Below, piece by piece: positions 48,745-57,650 of a stretch of 64,000 bases of DNA. Source of the stretch: Vibrio salilacus (GTDB lineage Bacteria > Pseudomonadota > Gammaproteobacteria > Enterobacterales > Vibrionaceae). The position numbers and the translations under genes were made by a program. The notes beneath the pieces were generated by a model. That model was not told the origin of the DNA and did no database searches. It saw nothing but the letters and a program-made list of their open reading frames with translations. The stretch covers positions 1-64,000 of the forward strand of contig NZ_NIVQ01000007.1 of assembly GCF_002811245.1 (NCBI RefSeq), written 5' to 3'. Position 1 is the first letter of the stretch, and every line of letters starts with the position of its first letter.

Positions 48745-48777
48745 AAAGGGCTACCTCATCAGGTAGCCCTTGTTGTT
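48745..48777 (+). terminator. Terminator after the DUF3581 gene
   Basis: AAGGGCTACCT (48746-48756) pairs with AGGTAGCCCTT (48761-48771), CATC loop, followed by a T-rich tail. Confidence 0.85.
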
Positions 48778-48862
48778 TAACGCGCTAAAATACGTCTTCT
48801 GGCTCTCGCTCAACCCGGTGCTAGAATTATCAAGCGAGTCATTACAGTCGCCAAACTAATAA

Positions 48863-49732
48863 TTACAGCTGCCAACGTGCCAAAGGCGTTTGTAATGAAA
48901 TTCCTTGGCTGCCCCAACGATCAATCACATCAACCTGGAAAATTCGTTCACTGGGCACTAACGAGGTAAGCTCTGCCGACAGACGCTTATCCGTCACCAG
49001 CCATAACGTTGGGTCTTGTTCAAACCGATCTTTGAGCGCCTGCTTATCGCTCTCAGTCCACTCCAATTGAGGCTTAAATTGACGCTCAACCACAAACAAT
49101 TGATTACCCACAGCAAAATCTTCTAACGCTTGACTAAGCAACACCACAGAATCCATCTGTCTGGCAAAAATGGCGGATTGCTGCTGATTGATTAACGTTC
49201 GTATCGCGAGTAATAACCCTTGCTGATTGATGTCGATGGTCGCTTGATGTTGCGGATACACTTTTTGCAGATCTTCACCGACGATCGCTGCCATACGAAT
49301 TAAATTGGTCGGATTCATCCAAACGTATTTTGATATCTCTCCCTGATCTAAGGTTAATGCTGCGACCCCTTGGGCGCGTGGAGAAATAGCTTGTGAAGCA
49401 TCAATCTCAATCAGGTGAATATTTCCCTGTCGCGCATAGACATAAGTCGGGTCTTGAGGCCAGATGGCCCGCAACGTAATCGCCACTGTGGCTTGTTTTC
49501 CCGCTTCAACAACGTGTTGCTGGCCTTTATTGGCAAACCAGTTGGTCAGCCGCTCAATGCCGTAACGTTTGGGCGGCAAGTAGCTAACGTCGATATCCGT
49601 CCCTTTTAGCAACTGCTGTGACAACATATAGGTCACTGGGGTACTGGTAACAATATCGTTGGCATAACTAAAAGGAGCCAACGTGCTGGCGGCTCCATAA
49701 CACGCGACCATGATCAGTGTTTTCATATTCAT
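48863..49732 (-). CDS. Second metal-binding protein of the ABC importer (FpvF-like)
   Basis: The 289-residue secreted protein has a signal peptide (about 1-24, ending SYA) and the architecture of cluster A-I (ZnuA/PsaA-type) metal-binding proteins, but is diverged: DIDVSYLPPKRYGIERLTNW replaces the usual His-containing metal loop. It is the last gene of the operon, 16 bp after the permease gene. The Pseudomonas fpv operon likewise ends with a second binding protein, FpvF. A role in holding siderophore or metal in the periplasm is inferred. Confidence 0.65.
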   Translation of the reverse strand: MNMKTLIMVACYGAASTLAPFSYANDIVTSTPVTYMLSQQLLKGTDIDVSYLPPKRYGIERLTNWFANKGQQHVVEAGKQATVAITLRAIWPQDPTYVYARQGNIHLIEIDASQAISPRAQGVAALTLDQGEISKYVWMNPTNLIRMAAIVGEDLQKVYPQHQATIDINQQGLLLAIRTLINQQQSAIFARQMDSVVLLSQALEDFAVGNQLFVVERQFKPQLEWTESDKQALKDRFEQDPTLWLVTDKRLSAELTSLVPSERIFQVDVIDRWGSQGISLQTPLARWQL

Positions 49733-49748
49733 ATTTAACTACTCAGAT

Positions 49749-50627
49749 TTAAGCTTTATTGACGATTCGATAAATCGTTGCCATTAAAAATAATATCGCA
49801 GAGACGATAATGATCGATGCCCCCGACGGCACTGGTAATTCAAGCTCCATCGGCAGTAGCGTCCCTATCAGACAAGCCAAAGTAGCCAGCAAAGAAGAGA
49901 GCAAGACAAAACTGCCAATGCGTTTGGTCAGTAATCTCGCGGTTGCACCCGGAATAAGCAGCAGCGCCCCCACCAGCACCGCGCCAATAATCTTTACCGC
50001 GGCGATGGTCACAAGAGTGATCATCATGACAAACAAATAGTCATAAAAACGGGTGTTAAACCCGCGAACACGGGCAATATCTGGGCTAATACTGGTGAGT
50101 AAAATTCGGTTAAAGGTCGGAATAAGTACCAATAAAATAACCAAACAGCTCAAGGCTAAAATGGCAATATCCCCATCTGTCACGGTCAAAATCGAGCCAA
50201 ATAGGACATTCTCAAGCATGTGGATATTGATCTTACGAGCCACGTACATCAGCAGCGCCGCCCCCACCGCAAGCGCCAAGGCGAGGAAAACGCCGACCAG
50301 AGTGTCATAGGGTACATTGGTACGATTACGCACGAAATGAAGCAATAATGCGAATATCATGCAAAAACCGAACAGACCAATAAATGGATTTTCTGCGGGT
50401 TCACCAAGCAATACTCCGATGGCAATCCCCGTCAGGGCGGCGTGCCCGACGGCTTCAGAAAAGAACGCCAAGCGTTTAGCGATAACCAGTGTGCCTAACC
50501 CGCCAAGTAGTGGCCCCAATATCAGTGCCGCCACAAGCGCATTGACCATAAAGGCATAAGCAAAGCTGTCACTCAACCAACCCGCTTCAACTCCACTTAA
50601 GGCTTGCTGTCTTAACCAATCCATCAT
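49749..50627 (-). CDS. Metal ABC transporter permease (FpvE/ZnuB-like)
   Basis: The 292-residue protein has about eight hydrophobic segments and matches the ABC-3 permease family: LGGLGTLVIAKRLAFFSEAVGHAALTGIAIG near the start, where it meets the ATPase, and KIIGAVLVGALLLIPGATARLL. It forms the membrane channel for Zn, Mn or Fe(II). It overlaps the ATPase gene by 4 bp. Confidence 0.88.
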   Translation of the reverse strand: MMDWLRQQALSGVEAGWLSDSFAYAFMVNALVAALILGPLLGGLGTLVIAKRLAFFSEAVGHAALTGIAIGVLLGEPAENPFIGLFGFCMIFALLLHFVRNRTNVPYDTLVGVFLALALAVGAALLMYVARKINIHMLENVLFGSILTVTDGDIAILALSCLVILLVLIPTFNRILLTSISPDIARVRGFNTRFYDYLFVMMITLVTIAAVKIIGAVLVGALLLIPGATARLLTKRIGSFVLLSSLLATLACLIGTLLPMELELPVPSGASIIIVSAILFLMATIYRIVNKA

Positions 50628-51358
50628 GCTGCCTCCACTTTGGCGCTGTAATGCTTAAACAACGATTCAATCCGGTCGGGGCTTAACACATCCGAATGAT
50701 GGCCTGAGGTCACAATATGACGATTCACCACATGCACTTGAGCATCTAAACGGCGCACAGCCGTCACATCGTGATGTACCGCCAACACCGTTTTGCCCTC
50801 GGCGACCACTTGATGAATCAGCGTTTCTAGGTAACGTACGCCTTGCTCATCCATCCCAGTCGTTGGTTCATCTAATACCAGTAAGTCGGGGTCATCAAGC
50901 AGAGCCTGAGCAAACAACACTCGTTGCTGCTCTCCGCCCGAAAGCTGCCCCATACGACGATCACAACGGCCAGCCATACCAACTCGTTCTAACTGAGCTA
51001 ACGCGCGTTGAGCCTGCGAAGTTTTACGTCGCCAAAACAGCGGAATTCGAGTTTGATTGAGCAGCACAAAGTCACTGACCGTCATCGGTAAGCTCGCTTC
51101 AAACATGGCTTTTTGCGGTACATACCCCACTCTACCCGCTTGCTGAGTCTGGTTTGGATCTGGCCAGTGAATCGCTATCTCGCCAGTAAATGGCGTCAGC
51201 CCTAATACCGAACGCAGTAGAGAAGTCTTGCCTCCGCCATTAGGCCCCATGAGCACGTGACACTGACCGGCTTCGAACTGAGTGTGGATCTGCTGCAAAA
51301 TTAAGTTATCGCCGTATCGCAGAGTAACCCCATCAAGAGAAATCGATGGACCGGACAT
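50624..51358 (-). CDS. Metal ABC transporter ATPase (FpvD/ZnuC-like)
   Basis: The 244-residue ATPase has Walker A GPNGGGKTSLL (about 38-48), Q-loop VPQKAMF, signature LSGGEQQRV, Walker B LLVLDEPTTGMD and the switch His of AVHHD. It powers import of a divalent metal. It overlaps both neighbours (1 bp with the binding protein gene and 4 bp with the permease gene), so the transporter genes are tightly coupled. Confidence 0.92.
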   Translation of the reverse strand: MSGPSISLDGVTLRYGDNLILQQIHTQFEAGQCHVLMGPNGGGKTSLLRSVLGLTPFTGEIAIHWPDPNQTQQAGRVGYVPQKAMFEASLPMTVSDFVLLNQTRIPLFWRRKTSQAQRALAQLERVGMAGRCDRRMGQLSGGEQQRVLFAQALLDDPDLLVLDEPTTGMDEQGVRYLETLIHQVVAEGKTVLAVHHDVTAVRRLDAQVHVVNRHIVTSGHHSDVLSPDRIESLFKHYSAKVEAA

Positions 51359-52296
51359 TACGCCTTCTCCTGCGCAGGTTGGCTCGCAACAAACTTCATC
51401 GCTTCAATCAGTGTTGCGACATTTGCGCGCATTTCTACTTCTACTTTGTCGGCTTGGTATTCACCGTGTGTCATGTGTGAGAAGCGGTATAACTGAACCC
51501 CCGTCGCCGCTTCAATGGTATCGACAAAGCGATTGGGCATATTCAATTCATAAAACAGCACGTCAATACCAGCAGCGCGGATCTTCTCGATAGTCGCTTG
51601 CAACTGACTTGCACTTGGCTCGACGCCATGGGCAGGCTCTATCACGGTCGCCACATCAACACCGAACTCTTGCAAAATATAACCGTAAGCATTGTGCGTG
51701 GTCGCTACTTTCATGCCTGCGGTATTGAGTTCACCTAAAGACAACATCGCGTCACGCTTGAGTTGGCGAAATATTTTGGCGTAACGACGGGCATTATGAC
51801 GATAAAAAGTCGCGTTATCCGGGTCAAGCTTACTCAGCTCGCTGGCAATGGTGTAAACCTTCTGAATCGTGGTCGACAATCCGACAAAGGTGTGCGGATT
51901 GACGGCACCTTTGCCGACCGATTGGCCCATGGCAGGCAGTAGCGGCACCTCTTTATTGGCGTAAATCACCACAAGGTCATCACGCTGAGCGGCCTCAATG
52001 ACCTTGATGGCAAAATCATCATGACCGACACCATTGACCACTATCACATCCATTTGATTAAGTCTTTTCAGATCATTTGGTTGCGGTAAATAGTTGTGAG
52101 GGTTGAATCCCGCATCGACAAGGGGAATTATCTCGGCTTTGTCACCCACTACCGCTTTGACGTAGCTGTAATAAGGTTGCAAAGTAACGCCAATGCTGAG
52201 CTTATCGGTGGCAAAACTGCTAAAAGAGACCATCAATAAAGCGTTAAAAGTGAAAAAACAATGGGATAGAGCGCGTTTGAGCATAGTGACTATCAT
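51358..52296 (-). CDS. Metal-binding periplasmic protein of the ABC importer (FpvC-like)
   Basis: The 312-residue protein has a signal peptide (cleavage near SFA) and the cluster A-I fold: SIGVTLQPYYSYVKAVVG, possible metal ligands His in GFNPHNY, VGHDD and THNAYGY, and an acidic residue near FYELNMPN. The His-rich loop typical of zinc-specific ZnuA is absent, so Mn or Fe(II) is at least as likely as Zn. Its position matches FpvC. Starts at 52296 and 52284 are possible. Confidence 0.85.
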   Translation of the reverse strand: MIVTMLKRALSHCFFTFNALLMVSFSSFATDKLSIGVTLQPYYSYVKAVVGDKAEIIPLVDAGFNPHNYLPQPNDLKRLNQMDVIVVNGVGHDDFAIKVIEAAQRDDLVVIYANKEVPLLPAMGQSVGKGAVNPHTFVGLSTTIQKVYTIASELSKLDPDNATFYRHNARRYAKIFRQLKRDAMLSLGELNTAGMKVATTHNAYGYILQEFGVDVATVIEPAHGVEPSASQLQATIEKIRAAGIDVLFYELNMPNRFVDTIEAATGVQLYRFSHMTHGEYQADKVEVEMRANVATLIEAMKFVASQPAQEKA

Positions 52297-52308
52297 CTCT
52301 GTTGACGC

Positions 52309-52863
52309 TTAATCAGCGTGAGAATGGGAAGGCGAAGATGGTGCAAGGATGACCTGCTGCCAGCCTTGCAACTGACGATTTTCTGGCTTGATTGGCACGC
52401 TTTTGTTCAACGTCAATGACGCAGGTGCTAGCCAAATGTCGGCCTGTTGATCACGGCTATCTAGCAACATCAACGCTGAACCTTGTCGGTCTTGTTTCAC
52501 CCCAAGGTACAGTCCTGCCTCAAGTTGCTGCCATTGATGTGAGCCTTTGCGCTGCCAGCTTTGGTCTGGCACAAACGGCGCAATCCAGTTGCGCTGTAAC
52601 TCGCTGACATCTGGCCACTCGCCGGACTCCAGATAAAGATCACGAATCTCTTCATGCGCAAGTTTAAGCTCGACCAGCATAGCTAAATCGTCTTGCTCAA
52701 GAGTAGTGACCAACACTTGATGGGCCAAAGTCGAAGTCTGCTGCGACTGCGCTTGATGGTGAGGTAACAACAGCAGTGAAACCGCCAAGATAGTCGCAAC
52801 CGTCAACGCCACCCACTTGCCTTCACGACTGCCATTGTCGGATCGAACCTTGTCAATAATCAT
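52309..52863 (-). CDS. DUF6162 family membrane-anchored protein (FpvK-like)
   Basis: The 184-residue protein has one N-terminal transmembrane helix (about 17-33, WVALTVATILAVSLLLL) and a periplasmic domain with helix DDLAMLVELKLAHEEIRDLYLESG, ending in SHSHAD. It fits DUF6162, found next to metal ABC importers. In the pyoverdine-release operon a single-span protein (FpvK) holds this place before FpvC. It overlaps the preceding gene by 4 bp. Confidence 0.7.
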   Translation of the reverse strand: MIIDKVRSDNGSREGKWVALTVATILAVSLLLLPHHQAQSQQTSTLAHQVLVTTLEQDDLAMLVELKLAHEEIRDLYLESGEWPDVSELQRNWIAPFVPDQSWQRKGSHQWQQLEAGLYLGVKQDRQGSALMLLDSRDQQADIWLAPASLTLNKSVPIKPENRQLQGWQQVILAPSSPSHSHAD

Positions 52864-53180
52864 CGTGGTTTCAACTCGACCACATCCACTTCAACTGGGT
52901 TCTCATGGCCAGCATCAAACACCAAATAAAAGTCAGTATTAGGGTGGGTAAATTGCGCAATCGAACGCTTATCGGTGGTGACTTTGGCAACGAGGTTGTC
53001 ATCATAATCGTACATGTTGACATCGTAGCCTACTGCCGTTGAACCATCAGAGTAGCCAGCTTCACAGATCACTTGGTCTTGCGCTAAGTGACAGCTCATC
53101 AAAGGAAAATGTGCTGCTGATTGAAATGATGTCAAACCAATCATCAAGCCTAAAATGTTAACTAAGAGAGTGTTGTTCAT
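52860..53180 (-). CDS. Small periplasmic protein (FpvJ-like position)
   Basis: The 106-residue protein has a signal peptide (about 1-23, ending SAA) and a beta-rich domain with two cysteines (MSCHLAQDQVICEAGYSDGS) likely in a disulfide. The DGS segment and the strand pattern suggest a small Ig- or transthyretin-like domain. It is coupled to the DUF6162 gene. It may correspond to FpvJ by position and size only; I do not recognise a named family. Confidence 0.6.
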   Translation of the reverse strand: MNNTLLVNILGLMIGLTSFQSAAHFPLMSCHLAQDQVICEAGYSDGSTAVGYDVNMYDYDDNLVAKVTTDKRSIAQFTHPNTDFYLVFDAGHENPVEVDVVELKPR

Positions 53181-53224
53181 GGTGTATCCAAAATGGCTCA
53201 GTAAGGCACTGAGCCAAGGTTTGA

Positions 53225-54055
53225 TTAGTTAAGTTGGGTTTCAAACGTCAGGTGAACATTGACGCTGACTTTGTCGGCTAACGGATCATTTTTCAGCTCG
53301 CCTTTGTAGTTAGCTTTCATCAGGTAACGCCCTGCGAGGTCGGGCGTAAAGGTCACTTTACCGTCGTTATCACTGACCACATCAATCTGCTCTTGGTGAT
53401 TGCGATACTGTGTACCTTCGCGAGTAATTTCAGCGGTCACGCCTGACTGAGGCTGACCATTAAAGAAAAATTGGAAAGTCACCGCTTCACCTTCAATGAT
53501 ATCGGAAGGGTGCGTGAGTGGTTTCATCTCAAGCAGTTTGCCTTCAATCTCTAACACTTTTTCTGTTGGTTTACCGACAGTGATATAACTTTCTGCGCGT
53601 GTGTAACTGAGCTGAGTGACCACATCACGAGCTTGTTCTGGGATCACACCGCCGCGTTCAACCTTGCTTGCTTTGGCCCATTTAACCGTATCACGACGAC
53701 CCGCTTTATATTGGGTGTAGTAACTCGGTTGGTTGTTGATCGCCACTTTGTGCGTCCCTTCTTCAACGAAGTAGAAATCAAACATCGAACGACGTTTACC
53801 TCGCACTACAAAATTAGGACGTTCAGAGCGACCATCAGGCATCATCACAAACGCTTGTTCACTTCCAGCAGGTTTATCAAAGACAAAGGTTCCATGCGAC
53901 GCGGTGACATCAAATGTCAACCAATCACCGCCCTCTTTAGAGACGGTAAAATGAGATGGGAGAACCCAGCGAGGATGTGCTTGCACTGTCGTTGCGGTGG
54001 CAAAGCTGATTGCCATGACACTGGCTAACGCCACTGCTTTGATATTGGTTTTCAT
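53225..54055 (-). CDS. DUF4198 periplasmic protein
   Basis: From MKTNIKAVAL the protein has 276 residues with a signal peptide ending in VQAHP. It fits DUF4198, a periplasmic beta-rich family that often sits with metal (nickel, cobalt, iron) uptake genes: HPRWVLPSHFTVSKEGGDW near the start and an Ig-like C-terminal part (DNDGKVTFTPDLAGRYLMKANYKG). Exact role unknown; binding of metal or metal complex in the periplasm is inferred. Confidence 0.75.
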   Translation of the reverse strand: MKTNIKAVALASVMAISFATATTVQAHPRWVLPSHFTVSKEGGDWLTFDVTASHGTFVFDKPAGSEQAFVMMPDGRSERPNFVVRGKRRSMFDFYFVEEGTHKVAINNQPSYYTQYKAGRRDTVKWAKASKVERGGVIPEQARDVVTQLSYTRAESYITVGKPTEKVLEIEGKLLEMKPLTHPSDIIEGEAVTFQFFFNGQPQSGVTAEITREGTQYRNHQEQIDVVSDNDGKVTFTPDLAGRYLMKANYKGELKNDPLADKVSVNVHLTFETQLN

Positions 54056-54069
54056 TGTTGTTCCTTTTG

Positions 54070-54624
54070 TCACTTCACTAGGTAATTGACGGTGATCGCT
54101 CCCGTCTCTTCGGTTGGTTGGAGTTGGTAGCGCACGTCATGTTCAGCCAAATGTATTTTTTGACGCAGGTAATTACGCCCACCATGTTCGCGTACCACTT
54201 CGACTAACAAGGTATAATCACCTTGCGCTAATCGTTGACCATTATCATCCGTACCATCCCAGCTAAAACGATAACGACCAGCAGGACGAGTGGCAGAAGT
54301 AACGGCATCAACTCGTTGGCGATCATAACGCCCTACTTTGCGCCACCAACTGCGCAAGTCTTTAAGCCATTCATCTTTACCCACCCAAAGCTGAAGGGTT
54401 TTCACCGATTGACGCTGTTGGTCTTCAATCCACACGGCAACGTACGGGCGGGCATACATTGAGGTTTCGATGGTGGGAAGCTCAAATTCAATATCGATTT
54501 TTGCCTTATCAGGCAACGGCGTTGCAAATAGTGGTAACGGCGTCAGTGCCGCAATAAGAAGCAATCGACTCAAAGGATTGCGGCGCAAAAATTGGCCTGT
54601 GTTCAACATGGTTTTTCTCTTCAT
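54070..54624 (-). CDS. DUF2271 periplasmic protein
   Basis: The 184-residue protein has an N-terminal signal (LLLIAALTPLPLFA) and a beta-rich domain of the DUF2271 family: YVAVWIEDQQ, LWVGKDEWLKDLRSWW, DAVTSATRPAGRYRFSWDGTDDNG and YTLLVEVVREHGG, resembling FlgD-like Ig folds. DUF2271 genes commonly sit between PepSY and DUF4198 genes in iron-regulated clusters. The start is uncertain (54624 or 54609; GAAGAGA precedes the second). Confidence 0.72.
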   Translation of the reverse strand: MKRKTMLNTGQFLRRNPLSRLLLIAALTPLPLFATPLPDKAKIDIEFELPTIETSMYARPYVAVWIEDQQRQSVKTLQLWVGKDEWLKDLRSWWRKVGRYDRQRVDAVTSATRPAGRYRFSWDGTDDNGQRLAQGDYTLLVEVVREHGGRNYLRQKIHLAEHDVRYQLQPTEETGAITVNYLVK

Positions 54625-54631
54625 TAAGCCG

Positions 54632-55261
54632 CTATGGCACAGCAAAAAAATAAATAGTCAGTGATAACGCAGTGCCAAAAGTCATCCACTGCATTGAGGT
54701 CTTTAATGTCTTTTTCTTCGGCAACAGCAAACACACCCCAGTGACAACAAACAACACCATCAGCAATGCAGTGATATCGATAAACCACTTCCAGACTTCA
54801 CCACTATTTCGCCCTTTATGCAGATCATTAAGCCGCGCAATCAAGCCGTAGTCTGTGGTTTCAATTTCTGCTTCACCGCTCGTCATATCAACAAAAACTG
54901 TCGCGTTGTAGCCAGGGCCTTTAAAGTCGAGAGAGAGTTCACCGACCAGCAACCGCCCCTGTTCAACCTCGGTATAAACATCCAAGGCAGAAGGTGTGCC
55001 ACGTAATTGGCTTTGTTGAGTGAGAAAAGCGATCAACGCAACGCGATTTGGCTCAAAGCGGCGTTCGTTGGCAAACAGATGCTGAGGTGGAACGTTCAGG
55101 GTGTGGTGCTCAATCATCGCTTCGCTACGCTCAAACCACTGCGGGCGATTTAAGGTAATGCCAGTTAGGGCGAAAAATAGCGTGACCAATAGCAACGCCA
55201 TTGAAACGTAAATGTGCAGGCGACGCGCCCAATGCTGAACGCCCTTACTCTTGAGCAACAT
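54632..55261 (-). CDS. PepSY-associated membrane protein (FpvG-like putative reductase)
   Basis: The 209-residue protein has a first transmembrane helix (about 15-35) after KSKGVQHWARRLHIYV, a periplasmic part (about 36-155), and two C-terminal helices (about 162-182 and 190-207). His in RRLHIY and NDLHKGRNSGE match the conserved histidines of PepSY-TM proteins, some of which reduce ferric siderophores (FpvG, FoxB). It heads the operon behind a Fur-like box. Heme or electron transfer is not directly shown by the sequence. Confidence 0.75.
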   Translation of the reverse strand: MLLKSKGVQHWARRLHIYVSMALLLVTLFFALTGITLNRPQWFERSEAMIEHHTLNVPPQHLFANERRFEPNRVALIAFLTQQSQLRGTPSALDVYTEVEQGRLLVGELSLDFKGPGYNATVFVDMTSGEAEIETTDYGLIARLNDLHKGRNSGEVWKWFIDITALLMVLFVVTGVCLLLPKKKTLKTSMQWMTFGTALSLTIYFFAVP

Positions 55262-55300
55262 ATAACAGTCATCATCAGTTAATCCGCGCTCAATTTAGGT

Positions 55301-55319
55301 GATAATGGTTCTTATTGGC
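55301..55319 (-). promoter_or_regulatory. Fur-box-like site upstream of the PepSY/ABC operon
   Basis: On the minus strand GCCAATAAGAACCATTATC matches the 19-bp Fur consensus GATAATGATAATCATTATC at 14 positions. It lies 40 bp before the PepSY gene. Just upstream is AATGTAAATT, a block also found at the receptor promoter. Confidence 0.6.
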
Positions 55320-55405
55320 ATTCAATTTACATTATTTACGTTTCGAAACAGAGCAAGAGTGAGGACGGAGACAGAACGGGTTAAATGCAACACAGTCGTG
55401 GTCAA

Positions 55406-55436
55406 AAAAAAGGCCGGAGCGTTCACTCTGGCCTTT
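55406..55436 (-). terminator. Terminator of the TonB operon
   Basis: An 11-bp stem with one G-T pair (55409-55419 with 55426-55436), followed on the minus strand by TTTTTTT. It separates the TonB operon from the PepSY promoter. Confidence 0.85.
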
Positions 55437-55456
55437 GATGCAATTTAATCATTCGC

Positions 55457-56629
55457 TTAGCTATTTTGACTGCTCTTAACACTGCGCAGTTGCGATAGAT
55501 ACTTCACCCAGCTTTGCGCTTGTTTGGAAGGCGAAATTTCATTGGCCCGCTTTGCGTTGGCCAAGGCGTCTTCAATACGTTGCAATTTGTAATAGGCGCG
55601 CGCCTTGATCAAAGCGACTTCGGCGTGACGACCCGTAACCTTATCCAAAGCCGCCAGAGCTTGTTGGTAATGCCCTTCTTGAGCCAACAACTGCGATAAA
55701 TTCCAGTAGTATTGGCTATCTAGCTGAGCGGCAACACGCCAACTCGCGATCGACTTTTGCCACTCTTTGGCGCTTTGCCAGTAACTGGCTTGTTGCGCTT
55801 TGAGCTTGCTATCAACGTCGATCTGATCCAACTGCGCCAATACCATCGCCGCACGCTCTGGGACCCCGCGTTTGGCATACAACTGAGCCAATAATTTTAG
55901 GTCATCTTGGCTAAGCGCTATACCATCGAGCTTGGCCAGCGCCATCGCGTCTAATGCGCCCTTTTCATCACCAACACGCAGGTATAACGCCACCAGCTGG
56001 CGCCACCATTCCATGCGCGCAGGCTCAATGGCAATCAAACGTTTTATGGTCTTTATCGCAGGCGACCACTGTTTAAGCTCAAGTTGAGCCGATAGTTTGA
56101 GTGACAATGGGCTCAGCTGATCGGGCTGTGGATAGTGTTCATAGCGTGCTATCGCCGTCAGTACTTTACTCCACTGCTGCAACTGGTAATGCGATTGAGC
56201 GATACGAAGCCATATTTCAGGCACGGTTTGCCGATCAGACGCCGACTCGCTCAGATTGTAGTAATGTGGCAAGGCTTGGCTGTACTGTTGTTCGTTGAGC
56301 AACATGTCGGCTAACATTTTTCGAGTTTGCCAAGCTTGCTCATCTTGCAATAAACCGCTGGTGACTGCGAGATCCAACTGTTGAATCGCTGGCGTCACTT
56401 GATCATTCTGCCAGTACAAAATACCCAACATACGCGCGACAAACGCTTGGTCATAGCCGCGAGCAAGATCAAGCGCTTCTAGGGTCGAAATCGCCTGTTC
56501 AAGCTTATCTTGTTGCGCCAAGTTGTGTGCATGCTGTACACGTGTCGCGGTGTATTGACCAAGTTGATTAGCAACGGCGACACCAGCACTCAAGCTAAGC
56601 AGCAAACCGATTAGGCAGTTTTTGATCAT
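55457..56629 (-). CDS. TPR protein of the TonB cluster
   Basis: The 390-residue secreted protein has a signal peptide (about 1-20) and tetratricopeptide-like helical repeats (DKLEQAISTLEALDLARG, LGILYWQNDQVTPAIQQLDLA, and others to about 385). It occupies the same last place as VC1543 in the V. cholerae TonB2 cluster. TPR repeats act as protein-binding platforms, so a periplasmic scaffold for the TonB complex is inferred. It overlaps tonB by 4 bp. Confidence 0.8.
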   Translation of the reverse strand: MIKNCLIGLLLSLSAGVAVANQLGQYTATRVQHAHNLAQQDKLEQAISTLEALDLARGYDQAFVARMLGILYWQNDQVTPAIQQLDLAVTSGLLQDEQAWQTRKMLADMLLNEQQYSQALPHYYNLSESASDRQTVPEIWLRIAQSHYQLQQWSKVLTAIARYEHYPQPDQLSPLSLKLSAQLELKQWSPAIKTIKRLIAIEPARMEWWRQLVALYLRVGDEKGALDAMALAKLDGIALSQDDLKLLAQLYAKRGVPERAAMVLAQLDQIDVDSKLKAQQASYWQSAKEWQKSIASWRVAAQLDSQYYWNLSQLLAQEGHYQQALAALDKVTGRHAEVALIKARAYYKLQRIEDALANAKRANEISPSKQAQSWVKYLSQLRSVKSSQNS

Positions 56630-57246
56630 TGGGCTAATTTAAACTCCACTCTGGCGGTTTGTCCGACCTGTTCGACTGACACACCTTGGTCAATTTTGGG
56701 TTGATACTTCCACTTTTTCAACGCACTAATGGCTTCTTTTTCAAACATGCGTTTGGGTTTTGCCTCGACCACTTGGATGTCTGTTGGCCGACCTGTGGCA
56801 TCAATGGTAAAGCGCATCACCACATACCCTTCAACTTTGCGTTTTATCGCTTTTCTTGGGTAGCGCGGTTCCACACGATAAAGAGGTAGCGCTTGTTGGT
56901 TGCCCATCGTCCCCTGCAATTTTGGCGCTTGGATCGCAATGCCATCTAACACGGTATTCAACCCTAAGGCACTGGTTGGTGTCATAGGGCTCATCGGCGT
57001 CACTTGCGTTTGCGCCTGTGACACATCGATAGGCTCAGGAGCGCTCGGTGGCGTTGGCGGCTCTGGTACAGAACGTTGACGACGTTGAACATCGCTATCA
57101 TTTTCTATCATTACCATATTAAAACGCACCGCCTGTGATGGTTTTTGCGCGCGTTGATTACCATTATCAACCATCCAGGCCATGAAGCTAAATAAACTTA
57201 CCGCAACCATCAACGCGGCCGGAAGTGCAAGCAGTAATCGCCCCAT
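56626..57246 (-). CDS. tonB: TonB energy transducer
   Basis: TonB carries inner membrane energy to outer membrane receptors. The 206-residue protein has an N-terminal helix (about 5-25), a fairly short Pro-rich spacer (PEPPTPPSAPEP, about 61-72), and a C-terminal domain with YPRKAIKRKVEGYVVMRFTID and ALKKWKYQP. Size and motif fit TonB2/TonB3 of Vibrio, which are shorter than E. coli TonB. It overlaps exbD by one base. Confidence 0.9.
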   Translation of the reverse strand: MGRLLLALPAALMVAVSLFSFMAWMVDNGNQRAQKPSQAVRFNMVMIENDSDVQRRQRSVPEPPTPPSAPEPIDVSQAQTQVTPMSPMTPTSALGLNTVLDGIAIQAPKLQGTMGNQQALPLYRVEPRYPRKAIKRKVEGYVVMRFTIDATGRPTDIQVVEAKPKRMFEKEAISALKKWKYQPKIDQGVSVEQVGQTARVEFKLAQ

Positions 57247-57650
57247 TAAGGCTTCTCCGCGGCCAAAGCTATGCGCGTCACACCCGCACCTTTTGCTGCA
57301 TCCATCACTTTCACCACAGTACCGTTGTAAGCATGTTCATCGGCTTGAATTACTAATGACGCATCTGGCTGATCAAGCAGCAAGTGCTCAATGGTTGCCT
57401 CAACACGTTCGATATCAACTGCACGCTTATCGATATAGACATCATTCGCGGCAGTCACCGCAATAAATATTCCCGCCTCTTTTTGACTGACAACGTTCGA
57501 TGCTTGAGGGCGATTCACTTCCACCCCTGACTCGCGTACAAACGAGCTTGTGACAATAAAAAAAATCAACATGATGAACACGATATCGAGCATCGAGGTT
57601 AAATCGATCTGCGCTTCATCTTGACGATGGGGTCTACGTCCGAGTCTCAC
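57246..57650 (-). CDS. exbD: ExbD-type biopolymer transport protein
   Basis: ExbD forms with ExbB the proton channel that drives TonB. The 134-residue protein starts with GTG at 57650, overlapping the exbB stop as GTGA, and reads VRLGRRPHRQDEAQIDLTSMLDIVFIML, where the Asp of SMLDIVF is the conserved protonatable residue of the single transmembrane helix. A longer upstream frame exists inside exbB but lacks family match. Confidence 0.9.
   Translation of the reverse strand: MRLGRRPHRQDEAQIDLTSMLDIVFIMLIFFIVTSSFVRESGVEVNRPQASNVVSQKEAGIFIAVTAANDVYIDKRAVDIERVEATIEHLLLDQPDASLVIQADEHAYNGTVVKVMDAAKGAGVTRIALAAEKP

Noticed and set aside
51358..52296. Firm assignment as zinc-specific ZnuA
   Set aside because: The His-rich loop of ZnuA is absent and the upstream site looks like Fur, not Zur.
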